A DNA stretch of 64,000 bases from Pseudomonas farris (GCF_019145235.1 NZ_JAHSTV010000017.1:1-64000); one strand, 5' to 3'; positions 53,872 to 62,691 are shown, numbered from the stretch's first letter. Translations and numbers: made by a program. The notes: a model not told the origin generated them from the letters alone.

Positions 53872-54009
53872 AGCCCGGGCAAGACCTCTCAGTGCAACGT
53901 CGCCGAATCAATGATCAAGGCGTCGGAGGCCGGCATGGGGATCAGCCTGATTCCGTTCTATACCGCGACACGACCCTTCAGCGACGGCACGTTACTGCGC
54001 TTGCTGCCG
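53872..54009 (+). pseudogene. Fragment of a LysR-type regulator (C-terminal part)
   Basis: About 45 codons right after the porin stop read like the end of a LysR substrate-binding domain: NVAESMIKASEAGMGISLIP then FSDGTLLRLLP. No DNA-binding domain or upstream part is present. The similarity stops where the 3' end of dctM begins on the other strand. I read it as a leftover of a deleted regulator gene. Confidence 0.6.
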
Positions 54010-54018
54010 GCCTCTCGT

Positions 54019-55302
54019 TTACGTCATCCCCAACGAGTTCGGCAGGACCAGAGAAATCCACGGTACATAAGTAATCAATATCAGGAACAGGAACAGGATG
54101 ATCAGCCAAGGCATTGCTGCACGTATGGTGGCGGTCAGTGACATGCCGGTCACCGCCGAGGTGACGAACAGGTTCAGGCCCACGGGCGGGGTGATCAGGC
54201 CGATCTCCAGGTTCACCACCATGATGATCCCCAAATGAATCGGGTCGATTCCCAACTTCATGGCAATCGGGAACATGATCGGCGCCAGGATCAGGATGAT
54301 TGCCGAGGGTTCCATGAAGGCGCCAGCCACCAATAACACGATGTTCACCACGAGCAGGAATGTCACCGGTGTCAGGCCCGCGCCGATGACCCAGGCGGTG
54401 ATTTGTTGGGGCAATTGCTCGGTGGTCAGTACGTGGGCAAAAAGCATGGCATTGGCGATGATAAACATCAGCATGATGCTCAGCTTGGCGGATTCGAGCA
54501 GTACCTTCGGTATCTCGCGGAACGACATGTCCTTGTAGACGAATAGCGCAATGAATGCCGCGTAGACCGCCGCCACTGCTGCCGCCTCGGTCGGGGTGAA
54601 CATTCCGGTGTAGATGCCGCCCAGGATGATGAACATGAGCAGCAAGCCCCAAACGGCCTTGCGTGCCGCATTCAACCATTCACGAACGGTCGCCCGCGGC
54701 ATGGCGGGCAGGTTTTTCCTGACGGCGACGACGTAGATAGCCACCATCAGCGCTGTACCCAGCAGCAGGCCGGGCACCACACCGGCCATGAACAGCTTGC
54801 CGACCGAGGTTTCCGTCGCCGCGGCATACACCACCATCACGATGGATGGAGGAATAAGGATGCCCAACGTGCCGGCGTTGCACACAATACCGGCACCGAA
54901 TGCCTGTGGATAACCGGAGCGGACCATCCCCGCGATGGCGATGGAGCCCACGGCGGCTACCGTCGCAGGGCTTGAGCCGGACAACGCAGCGAACAGCATG
55001 CACGCCAGCACCGCCGCGATGGCCAGGCCGCCGCGAATATGACCAACACAAGCGTTGGCAAAGTCGATCAAGCGCCGCGCCACACCGCCCGTGGTCATGA
55101 AGGCACCGGCCAGCAAAAAGAACGGGATGGCCAGCAGCGTGTAGTGCTCGGAGGTCTCGAACAGCTTGATGGCCAGTGAGCGCACGGAGTCGGGGCTGAA
55201 AAAGATGATCGTCAGCGAACCGGCCAGGCCAAGGGAAATGGCGATCGGTACGCCGATAAACATCAGCGCGAACAGAGCAACAAAGAGAAAAAGAATGGTC
55301 AT
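54019..55302 (-). CDS. dctM: TRAP transporter large permease DctM
   Basis: This 427-residue membrane protein has about 12 helices and the DctM pattern (MFIGVPIAISLGLAGSL, GIVCNAGTLGILIPPSIVMVVY, IGLITPPVGLNLFV; shown in part). It is the main translocation subunit for C4-dicarboxylates. It overlaps dctQ by four bases. Its 3' end meets the LysR fragment. Confidence 0.94.
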   Translation of the reverse strand: MTILFLFVALFALMFIGVPIAISLGLAGSLTIIFFSPDSVRSLAIKLFETSEHYTLLAIPFFLLAGAFMTTGGVARRLIDFANACVGHIRGGLAIAAVLACMLFAALSGSSPATVAAVGSIAIAGMVRSGYPQAFGAGIVCNAGTLGILIPPSIVMVVYAAATETSVGKLFMAGVVPGLLLGTALMVAIYVVAVRKNLPAMPRATVREWLNAARKAVWGLLLMFIILGGIYTGMFTPTEAAAVAAVYAAFIALFVYKDMSFREIPKVLLESAKLSIMLMFIIANAMLFAHVLTTEQLPQQITAWVIGAGLTPVTFLLVVNIVLLVAGAFMEPSAIILILAPIMFPIAMKLGIDPIHLGIIMVVNLEIGLITPPVGLNLFVTSAVTGMSLTATIRAAMPWLIILFLFLILITYVPWISLVLPNSLGMT

Positions 55303-55931
55303 TTCTTGTCATCCTCATGCTCGGTCAGTTTCAGCACCTCCGCGGCCTCGTCGGCCAGGCCCAGGCCCGTTTGACGATTTTGCACAATGCGCACCAGGAT
55401 CTCGGCAAAGCGGATGAACACCAAGGCAAAACCCACCGGCACAATCAGCCCGATGTGCCATTGCATGATGCCGTAATGACCGAGGTCCTCGGCACCGATG
55501 CCGGCGATGAACAACGTCTGAATCCATTCGAAACTGGCGACGCTAAGCAGGCCCGCATAGGCCAGACTGCAGAGGCAGGCAATGATGCCAATGATGCGCT
55601 GAACCGGTTTACTGGCCAGTTTCACCAAGGCATCGACACCGATGTGTCCGGCCGTGCGCACGCCATAGGACAAGCCGAAAAAGATCAACCAGGCGAACAA
55701 GGCTTTGGTCAGCGAGATGCTCCACGTCATGGCTTGGGCCATCCCCATGACGCTGTCGCCAATGGCGAACAAGGGTTCACTGGCGCTCTGCCACTGCTCG
55801 GCGAGGCTGTAGAAAACGCTATAGAGGTTGTTAAGGATGACGTAAACGAACGTTACCAGCGTCATTGCCGCCAGCAGGAAGACGATAAAACCTTCTTCGA
55901 AGTGATCCCAGATACGCCGTAAGGCATTCAT
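55299..55931 (-). CDS. dctQ: TRAP transporter small permease DctQ
   Basis: This protein has four membrane helices and begins MNALRRIWDHFEEGFIVFLLAAM. The length is 210 residues from the ATG at 55931, which has GGGAG nine bases upstream. The ATG at 55940 directly abuts that box and is less likely. It lies between dctP and dctM. Confidence 0.92.
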   Translation of the reverse strand: MNALRRIWDHFEEGFIVFLLAAMTLVTFVYVILNNLYSVFYSLAEQWQSASEPLFAIGDSVMGMAQAMTWSISLTKALFAWLIFFGLSYGVRTAGHIGVDALVKLASKPVQRIIGIIACLCSLAYAGLLSVASFEWIQTLFIAGIGAEDLGHYGIMQWHIGLIVPVGFALVFIRFAEILVRIVQNRQTGLGLADEAAEVLKLTEHEDDKK

Positions 55932-56002
55932 GAGTGGCATCTCCCGATCGAGTGACGACTATGAAACAGGGGTCGCCCTTTCGGGCGGCGCCCGCCGGCA
56001 GA

Positions 56003-56998
56003 TTACTGAGCCTGGTTGGCAGCTTCGGCGGCCTTGATCAGGTCGGCACCGATATCACCTTCGAACTTCTTCCAGACCGGTTTCATTGCTTCACGCCACT
56101 TGCCACGTTGCTCTGGGGTCAGGGTAATGATTTCAGTGGTCTTGGCGTTGATGATGTTCTGTTTCGCATCCTGGTTCAGTTTCTCTGCATCTTTGTTCAC
56201 CTGAGTGGTGACCTCGACGATGATCTTGTCCAGTTCGGTTTTTATATCCGGCGGCAGGCCAGTCCAGAACTTCGTATTGGTGATCAACATGTAATCGAGC
56301 AAGCCATGATCGGACTCAGTGATGAACTTCTGCACTTCGTGCATTTTCTGGCTGTAGATGTTCGAGTAAGGGTTTTCCGCGCCATTGACGACGCCGGTCT
56401 GCAAGCCCTGATACACCTCGGCGAAACTCATCTTCCGAGGGTTGGCGCGTACCGCCTTGAATTGCTCTTCGAGCACGGCTGAAGCCTGCACGCGGAATTT
56501 CAAACCGCGGGCATCGCCCGGTTCACGCAGCGCCTTGTTGGCGGACAATTGCTTCATGCCGTTGTGCCAATAGGCAAGTCCGGTGATGTTCTTGCTTTCC
56601 ATTGCCTTGAGAAGCCCCTGGCCGTCAGGGCTTCGCTGGAAGCGGTCGACTGCCGAGATGTCGTTGAACAGGAACGGCAGATCGAACAATTGCAGCTTGG
56701 GTGTGTATTGCTCGAACTTGGCCAGCGACGGCGCAATCATCTGCACATCGCCCGACAGCAGCGCCTCCATTTCCTTACCGTCACCGAACAGCGAAGAGTT
56801 TGGATAAACCTCTACCTTGACCTTGCCGGGCAGACGTTCTTCGACGAGTTTCTTGAACAGCAGGGCGCCCTGGCCTTTAGGCGTTTGTTCGGCAACTACG
56901 TGAGAAAACTTGATAACGACTGGATCAGCCGCCAGCGCCAGGCTCGACGCGCCCAGCGCGAGTGCGCAGACGGCAGCGCTCCACAATGATTTGAGCAT
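56003..56998 (-). CDS. dctP: TRAP transporter C4-dicarboxylate-binding protein DctP
   Basis: This 331-residue periplasmic binding protein has a signal peptide ending SLALAAD (about residue 23). It shows the DctP family pattern: VIKFSHVVAEQTPKGQGALLFK, LPGKVKVEVYPNSSLFGDGKEM and FAEVYQGLQTGVVNGAENP, where the family's substrate-binding Arg (KFRVQ) and Asn lie. It is the first gene of dctPQM. I see no dctBD-type regulator next to it. Confidence 0.94.
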   Translation of the reverse strand: MLKSLWSAAVCALALGASSLALAADPVVIKFSHVVAEQTPKGQGALLFKKLVEERLPGKVKVEVYPNSSLFGDGKEMEALLSGDVQMIAPSLAKFEQYTPKLQLFDLPFLFNDISAVDRFQRSPDGQGLLKAMESKNITGLAYWHNGMKQLSANKALREPGDARGLKFRVQASAVLEEQFKAVRANPRKMSFAEVYQGLQTGVVNGAENPYSNIYSQKMHEVQKFITESDHGLLDYMLITNTKFWTGLPPDIKTELDKIIVEVTTQVNKDAEKLNQDAKQNIINAKTTEIITLTPEQRGKWREAMKPVWKKFEGDIGADLIKAAEAANQAQ

Positions 56999-57102
56999 TT
57001 AGATGTTCCTCTTGTTTTAGTTCTCGTGCCGTTCATGTCTGAAACGCATTTGCACGGTGGACAAGAGGAGTCTAGGCAACAAATCACCATTGGTCGTTGC
57101 GA

Positions 57103-58557
57103 CTAGTATTTCCAGAAAACCGGGATGAACAGCACCAGAACGGTGAGGATCTCCAGTCTTCCCAGCAGCATGCCGATGGTCAGCAGCCATTTGGCCGAAT
57201 CGGGCAGTGTCGAGAAGTTACCTGCCGGGCCAATGATCGAACCAAGGCCAGGCCCCACGTTGCAGACGGCAGTGGCCGCGCCACTCAATGCCGTGGTCCA
57301 GTCCAGGCCGATGAGCGCCAAGCCCATGGCGATCGCCCCGATGGTGATGGTGAAAAAGAAAGAAAACGTCAGGAGCGAGCGGGCGATATCCTCGTCGATG
57401 GGGTGATTGTTGTATTTTTTCCGGATGATGGCTCGAGGATGGATCAGTTGTTTCAGGCTGCCCATGAGCAGTGCGCCAGCCACTTGAAAACGGAAGATTT
57501 TAAGGCCGCCAGCGGTGGAGCCGGAGCAGCCGCCGACAAAGGTCAGATAAAAAAACAGCAACACGGAGAAACTGCCCCATAACGTGTAATCCCCCAGCGC
57601 CACGCCGGTCGTCGTGACCACCGACGTCACGTTGACAGCCACGATCCGAAACGCCTCCCACCATCCGAAATCGCTGTGCAAGCACAACCAGGTACCGAAC
57701 AGCAGCCAGGTGATGAGCAAAAAGCCAATGAACCCGCGTACCTGATGATCTTTGAACAAGGCCCGTTTATTCCCGCGCAACATGCTCACATACAGCGTAA
57801 AAGGCAGGCTACCCAGAATCATGACAACCACCGACACCCAATGAATGGCCGGTTGCGTCCAGTGCGCCAGGGAGGCATCGGAGGTGGAAAATCCTCCCGT
57901 GGAAATCAACGCCATTGCATGATTGACGGCTTCGAACGGCGTCATCCCGGCTATCCACAGGGCCAGCGTGGAAACAGCGGTAAGCCCGATATACAGCCCA
58001 AGAATATATTTGGCGGCTACGTGGGAGCGTGGTGTGACCTTCTCTGACCAGTCGGATGATTCGGTCTGAAACAGCCGCATGCCCCCGACCCGCAATAGCG
58101 GCAGGATGGCCACGGCCATGCCGATGAAACCGATCCCGCCCAGCCAATGCAGCATTGAACGCCAGATCAGCAATCCGGGAGAGGCGGTGTCCAGACCGGT
58201 CAGGATGGTCGATCCGGTGGTGGTGATGCCGGACATCGTTTCAAAAAACGCGTCGGTGTAGCTGATGTGCTGGATCAGGACCATGGGCAATGCGGCGAAC
58301 ATGCAGACGACTACCCAACTGGCAGTGGTCAGCATGTACATATCGCGGGGGCGCAACTGAGCGTCCTCAGGACGTCCCTTGTTGATCAACAGCAGCCCGG
58401 ACACCGCCGTGATCAGACTCGACCACAGAAAGGCCGACATATCATCGTTGCGTTCATAGATCACCAGCGTGAGCATTGGTATCGCCATGCTCACTGCCAG
58501 TGTGATCAAAAAAATACCCAGGATGAAGCCGATAAGCCGCAGTACCGCAATGGACAT
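57103..58557 (-). CDS. trkH: Potassium uptake protein TrkH
   Basis: This 484-residue membrane protein has four repeated pore regions, including ETMSGITTTGSTIL (filter 1) and VVTTTGVALGDYTLW (a later filter region), and the family's C-terminal PVFWKY end. It needs a TrkA partner, which is not in the window. I set the start at MSIAVLRLIGFILG (58557); the open frame upstream lacks similarity. Its gene lies at the right end of the accessory block. Confidence 0.93.
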   Translation of the reverse strand: MSIAVLRLIGFILGIFLITLAVSMAIPMLTLVIYERNDDMSAFLWSSLITAVSGLLLINKGRPEDAQLRPRDMYMLTTASWVVVCMFAALPMVLIQHISYTDAFFETMSGITTTGSTILTGLDTASPGLLIWRSMLHWLGGIGFIGMAVAILPLLRVGGMRLFQTESSDWSEKVTPRSHVAAKYILGLYIGLTAVSTLALWIAGMTPFEAVNHAMALISTGGFSTSDASLAHWTQPAIHWVSVVVMILGSLPFTLYVSMLRGNKRALFKDHQVRGFIGFLLITWLLFGTWLCLHSDFGWWEAFRIVAVNVTSVVTTTGVALGDYTLWGSFSVLLFFYLTFVGGCSGSTAGGLKIFRFQVAGALLMGSLKQLIHPRAIIRKKYNNHPIDEDIARSLLTFSFFFTITIGAIAMGLALIGLDWTTALSGAATAVCNVGPGLGSIIGPAGNFSTLPDSAKWLLTIGMLLGRLEILTVLVLFIPVFWKY

Positions 58558-58733
58558 AAATAACGCCTGTCTTGTTAGCGCCGCGCAGTATCGACCGGCT
58601 TGTCGTTTTGTCTCGTAAAGTTTGTGTAACTTTTTTCCTTTGCCCCTGATTTTCTGTACGCCGGGGTAAAAGAGCGACACGGGCGGTCAGAATCGCCGGT
58701 ATAGACTGAGAGCTATCACGACAGGAGAGACGC

Positions 58734-58808
58734 GTGAAATATAGAACAGTGTTGCTGCTCAGTCTTTTGCTTTTATGGGCTCATGCGCCGAAGAAGGCAC
58801 GCCCATGA
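58734..58808 (+). pseudogene. Deleted copy of the thioredoxin-fold gene (24 codons left)
   Basis: The frame starts GTG with AGGAG upstream and encodes MKYRTVLLLSLLLLWAHAPK then KARP. Its first 18 codons match the signal peptide of the 44640 gene, and its last codons match that gene's end. The region also shares GTATAGACTGA upstream. The missing middle corresponds to recombination between the two GCGCTGGAG repeats seen inside the intact gene (393 bp, in frame). The stop overlaps the permease start as ATGA, so it may still act as a translated leader. Confidence 0.75.
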
Positions 58809-59494
58809 TTGGCGCCGAACTGTTGTCATCGCAAAGCCTCACAGTTGGCTGGCTGATTTACGTGCCGGTAGTGATCTGGGCTGTCTGTCGAACGCCTTGG
58901 GTTGAATTGTTCAGCGATAGCCGCCGTCAGCATCTGTTGTTCGGCACGGTGTTCGCACTGTTCATGCTCTGGCTGGTGCGACGAGACTTCGACACTGGCG
59001 TGTCCTATCACTTCATCGGCATGACGGCAGTGACGCTACTGCTGGATTGGCCGTTGGCGATTGTCGGCGGGTTGGTCGCGCAAGCGGGATTGGTGCTGCT
59101 CGGGCGGCAGGACATGGCGGCCATGGGGGTCAACGGCGCGTTGCTGATTCTACTGCCGGTGCTGGTCACCGAGTGCTGCGCAATCCTGGTCGAGCGCGCG
59201 CAGCCGCGTAATCCCTTTGTGTACATCTTCTGTTCCGGCTTTTTTGCCGCCGCGTTGTCGGCCCTGTTGTGTTTGATTCTGGCGCTCACATTGCTGTGGT
59301 ACGACGAACGTTTCGCCATGCCCTATTGGCTGGAAGATTTTGTCGGTTATCTATGGCTGCTGATTTTTCCGGAAGCGTTTATCAACGGCATGGTGGTCAG
59401 CGCATTGGTGGTGTTCTGCCCCGAATGGCTGGAGACGTTCAATCGCACGCGCTACCTTTCGGCGCCCTGGAAAGACGACGATCCCAAATCTTGA
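58805..59494 (+). CDS. Energy-coupling factor (CbiM-like) transporter permease
   Basis: This 229-residue membrane protein has about six helices and the pattern LLIFPEAFINGMVVSALVVFCPEWL near the C terminus, typical of this CbiM-like permease family. No ATPase (CbiO) or CbiQ-like partner lies nearby, so it either uses shared components or has another role. I use the ATG at 58805, which overlaps the 24-codon remnant. Confidence 0.82.
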   Translation: MIGAELLSSQSLTVGWLIYVPVVIWAVCRTPWVELFSDSRRQHLLFGTVFALFMLWLVRRDFDTGVSYHFIGMTAVTLLLDWPLAIVGGLVAQAGLVLLGRQDMAAMGVNGALLILLPVLVTECCAILVERAQPRNPFVYIFCSGFFAAALSALLCLILALTLLWYDERFAMPYWLEDFVGYLWLLIFPEAFINGMVVSALVVFCPEWLETFNRTRYLSAPWKDDDPKS

Positions 59495-59557
59495 TCCACA
59501 TCAAATCCAAAAAACGTTGCCGAATCCATGCTCTGGAAAACCTTCAGGAGCAATGGC

Positions 59558-59773
59558 ATGAGTGTGTATGAGTGGGCGAGGCAGGAGTTGCGTCAGAGTC
59601 TGGATGTGGCGCAAGAGGTGGGCTTCGATCCGGGGTTGAGCCTGCGCGCCTTGCTCAGTGCGGTGGTGCAGCAGAGCAAGGCGGTACGCAATATAGAAGA
59701 CCTGGCCGATGAGTTGCGGTTTCTCGCCGAGAACCTCGACGAGGGCCAGGACTATGGCTTTATGCGGCCCTGA
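59558..59773 (+). CDS. Small conserved hypothetical protein, 71 aa
   Basis: This soluble helical protein begins MSVYEWARQELRQSLDVAQE and continues AVRNIEDLADELRFLAENLDEG. I recognise no domain. AGGAG seven bases before the ATG at 59558 supports the start. A small gene sits at this place beside yacG in PAO1, as I recall. It is convergent with yacG, nine bases apart. Confidence 0.8.
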   Translation: MSVYEWARQELRQSLDVAQEVGFDPGLSLRALLSAVVQQSKAVRNIEDLADELRFLAENLDEGQDYGFMRP

Positions 59774-59782
59774 GGGGCGGGA

Positions 59783-59983
59783 TCAGTGACGCGGGTCGAA
59801 GTCTTCGCTGAACATTTCGTCTTCGGCATCCGGGCTCACCGGAATCTTGTGTTCTTCCGACGCCCAGGCGCCCAGGTCGATCAGTTTGCAACGGTCTGAA
59901 CAGAACGGCCGGAACTTGTTTTCGGGGCTCCATTCGACAGGGGCGCCACAGGTTGGGCAATCGACGGTTGGGGTTTGGCTCAT
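59783..59983 (-). CDS. yacG: DNA gyrase inhibitor YacG
   Basis: This 66-residue zinc protein has CPTC at residues 9-12 and CSDRC near residues 28-32, together the four Cys of the YacG zinc site. In E. coli it binds GyrB and inhibits gyrase. It overlaps coaE by four bases, the last gene of the pilBCD-coaE-yacG run. Confidence 0.95.
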   Translation of the reverse strand: MSQTPTVDCPTCGAPVEWSPENKFRPFCSDRCKLIDLGAWASEEHKIPVSPDAEDEMFSEDFDPRH

Positions 59984-60603
59984 GACTGGCCTCCACGCAA
60001 AGTAAGGTAAAAGTGATGCAGGCGTTCGACCTCGCTGTGCAGCCAGGCGAGGTCGCGGTCGTTGACTACCACATCATCGGCATGGCTCACGCGGTCCTGT
60101 CGGCTGGACTGGGCCTTGAGGATCGCCTGGACCTGCTGTTCGCTGGTCTGGTCACGCTGCAGGGTGCGTTCGATCTGTAACTGTTCCGGGGCATCGATCA
60201 CCAAAACCCGTTGGGTCATGGCGTACTGCCCGGACTCGATCAGCAGAGGCGAAACCAGAATCGCGTAAGGCGATTGTGCCTTGGCCAGATGGTGGGCGAT
60301 CTCTTCGGCGATCAGCGGATGCAGCAGCGCTTCGAGCCAGCGGCGTTCATCCGGCACTTCGAAGATCAGCTTGCGCAGCGCCGCGCGATCCAGTTGGCCA
60401 TCGGCTTGCAGCACGCCGGGGCCAAAGTGCTCGGCGATCTTCGCCAGTGCCGGGCGACCGGGTTCGACTACCCAGCGAGCCGCATGATCGGCGTCCACCA
60501 CGTGCACGCCCAAGTCGATGAAGTGCTGGGCGGCCGCGCTTTTGCCGCTGCCGATGCCGCCGGTCAGGCCGAGAATCCAGGGTTTTTCCACAGGGGTATT
60601 CAT
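59980..60603 (-). CDS. coaE: Dephospho-CoA kinase
   Basis: This 207-residue kinase has P-loop GLTGGIGSGKS near residue 12 and the conserved DADHAARWVVEPG. It performs the last step of coenzyme A synthesis. The start at 60603 overlaps pilD by four bases; the open frame upstream is pilD's shadow. Confidence 0.97.
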   Translation of the reverse strand: MNTPVEKPWILGLTGGIGSGKSAAAQHFIDLGVHVVDADHAARWVVEPGRPALAKIAEHFGPGVLQADGQLDRAALRKLIFEVPDERRWLEALLHPLIAEEIAHHLAKAQSPYAILVSPLLIESGQYAMTQRVLVIDAPEQLQIERTLQRDQTSEQQVQAILKAQSSRQDRVSHADDVVVNDRDLAWLHSEVERLHHFYLTLRGGQS

Positions 60604-61472
60604 TTCAAACCGACAAACTGCCAATAGAAGCCGGTTATTTGACCACCCCAGAGCAAGGCAATCCAGCCGGCAATGGCCAGATAGGGGCCAAAGGGCAGCG
60701 GAGTCGAGGTTTTTGCGTCCCGCAGGCGCAGCAAAATCACCCCGATGATGGCGCCCAGCAGCGATGACAGCAGGATGGTCAGCGGCAGAATCTGCCAGCC
60801 GCCCCAGGCGCCGAGCATCGCCAAGAGCTTGAAGTCGCCGTAGCCGATGCCGTCCTTGCCGGTGATCAGCTTGAACAGCCAGAACACCGTCCACAACGCC
60901 ATGTAGCCGGCCACCGCGCCCCAGAGCGCGTCATGCAGTGACACGAAGAGCCCGAAGCTGTTGACGATCAACCCCAGCCATATCAACGGCAGCACTAGCA
61001 CGTCCGGCAACAGCTGGTGTTCGGCGTCGATCAGGCTCATCGCCAACAGACCCCAGCTCAGGACGAGCACCATGCAGGCCTGCCAACCGAAACCGAAATG
61101 CCAGGCGACGAACGCCGACAGCACGCCGCAGGCCAGTTCGGTGAGCGGGTAACGTTTGCTGATCGGCGTCGCACAGTTCGAGCATCGCCCACGTAAAAAC
61201 AGATAACTGAGTACGGGAATGTTTTCCCACGCTCGAATCCGATGGCCGCAGTCGGGGCACTCGGAGTGAGGCAGTATCAGGTTGTAAGCCGGGCCGGGGG
61301 CTTCGGGTGGCAAATCCAGGACGTCATGGGCCTGCAGGCGCCATTCACGCTCAAGCATTTTCGGCAGGCGCCAGACCACCACGTTGAGAAAACTGCCGAT
61401 CAGCAAACCGATCACCAATGCGGTGATCGTGAAGGCCAGCGGGTTGAGACTCAGAAATTCGTTCAAGGACAT
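60600..61472 (-). CDS. pilD: Prepilin peptidase PilD
   Basis: This 290-residue inner membrane aspartyl protease and N-methyltransferase has an N-terminal cytoplasmic domain with two CxxC pairs (CPDCGH, CSNC). The catalytic aspartates lie in SLIDAEHQLLPD and GIGYGDFKLLA. It processes the prepilins encoded at 23.8-30.1 kb. It lies directly after pilC. Confidence 0.97.
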   Translation of the reverse strand: MSLNEFLSLNPLAFTITALVIGLLIGSFLNVVVWRLPKMLEREWRLQAHDVLDLPPEAPGPAYNLILPHSECPDCGHRIRAWENIPVLSYLFLRGRCSNCATPISKRYPLTELACGVLSAFVAWHFGFGWQACMVLVLSWGLLAMSLIDAEHQLLPDVLVLPLIWLGLIVNSFGLFVSLHDALWGAVAGYMALWTVFWLFKLITGKDGIGYGDFKLLAMLGAWGGWQILPLTILLSSLLGAIIGVILLRLRDAKTSTPLPFGPYLAIAGWIALLWGGQITGFYWQFVGLK

Positions 61473-61473
61473 A

Positions 61474-62691
61474 TCAGATCGCTGAGCCAAGTTGGAAGAT
61501 GGGCAGGTACATCGCAACCACCAGGCCGCCGACGATAACCCCCAGCACCACCATGATGAAAGGCTCCATCAGACTGGTCAGGTTATCGACCATGTTATCC
61601 ACCTCGTCCTCATAGAAGCTCGCGACCTTGTCGAGCATGTCGTCCAGTGCGCCGGACTCTTCGCCGATGGCCGTCATCTGGATCGCCATGTTCGGAAAGA
61701 TGCCGGAGGTGCGCATGGCAAAATTCAGCTGCATGCCGGTTGAAACGTCCTGCTTGATGCGTAACACCGCTCGCTTGAACACGATGTTGCCGGTCGCGCC
61801 CGCCACTGAATCCAGGGCTTCGACCAGTGGCACCCCGGCGGCAAACGTGGTCGACAAGGTGCGGGCGTAACGGGCCACGGCAGACTTGTACATGAGCGCG
61901 CCCACCAACGGCAGTTTCAGCAGCCAGGTGTCCATCCGGTCCCGAAAGTCCGGGGACTTTTTAAAGGCATGGCGGACACCGAAGATAAGTGCGCCCAGCA
62001 TGCCGAGCACCATCCACCACCAGGCCTGCAGGAACTCCGACAAGCCGATGACCATCACGGTGAACGCCGGCAGCTCGGCGCCAAACCCCGAGAACACCGA
62101 CTCGAATTGCGGCACCACCTTGACCAGCAGAATCCCGGTCACAATGATCGCGACGAACACCACCGCCAGCGGGTAGGTCATGGCTTTCTTGATTTTGGCC
62201 TTGAGGCTTTCGCTCTTTTCCTTGTAGGTCGCCACCCGTTCCAGCAGGGTATCCAGAGCCCCGGCCTGTTCGCCGGCATCCACCAGGTTGCAGTACAGCT
62301 CATCGAAGTACTGGGGTTTTTTGCGCAGGGCTGCGGCGAAGCTGTTACCAGCCGCGACTTCCTGTTTCACCTCGTCCACCAGCTTGCGCATGTTCGGGTT
62401 ATCGAAGCCTTCGCCGATAATGTCGAACGATTGCAGCAGCGGTACGCCGGCTTTCATCATGGTCGCCATCTGCCGGGTAAACAGGGCAATGTCCAGGGCC
62501 TTGATGCGTTTGCCGGCAGTGAAAATGGACGCGGTTTTTTTCCGCACCTTGCCCGGGTTGATCCCTTGCTTGCGTAACTGGGCCTTGATCAGCGCGGGAT
62601 TCTGGCCGGTCAATTCGCCGGTCATTTTTGTGCCTTTTTTGTCTGTGCCTTCCCAGGCATATATGCTGATTTTCGCTGCTTTGACCGCCAT
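61474..62691 (-). CDS. pilC: Type IV pilus platform protein PilC
   Basis: This 405-residue protein has two GspF domains with three membrane helices. Signatures are ALFTRQMATMMKAGVPLLQSFDI and LVEALDSVAGATGN and the C-terminal EPFIMVVLGVIVGGLVVAMYLPIFQ (shown in part). It anchors the pilus motor in the inner membrane. It follows pilB by two bases. Confidence 0.97.
   Translation of the reverse strand: MAVKAAKISIYAWEGTDKKGTKMTGELTGQNPALIKAQLRKQGINPGKVRKKTASIFTAGKRIKALDIALFTRQMATMMKAGVPLLQSFDIIGEGFDNPNMRKLVDEVKQEVAAGNSFAAALRKKPQYFDELYCNLVDAGEQAGALDTLLERVATYKEKSESLKAKIKKAMTYPLAVVFVAIIVTGILLVKVVPQFESVFSGFGAELPAFTVMVIGLSEFLQAWWWMVLGMLGALIFGVRHAFKKSPDFRDRMDTWLLKLPLVGALMYKSAVARYARTLSTTFAAGVPLVEALDSVAGATGNIVFKRAVLRIKQDVSTGMQLNFAMRTSGIFPNMAIQMTAIGEESGALDDMLDKVASFYEDEVDNMVDNLTSLMEPFIMVVLGVIVGGLVVAMYLPIFQLGSAI

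Noticed and set aside
56999..57102. A sigma54 promoter upstream of dctP
   Set aside because: GGCAC occurs on the minus strand, but no GC pair follows at the required spacing.
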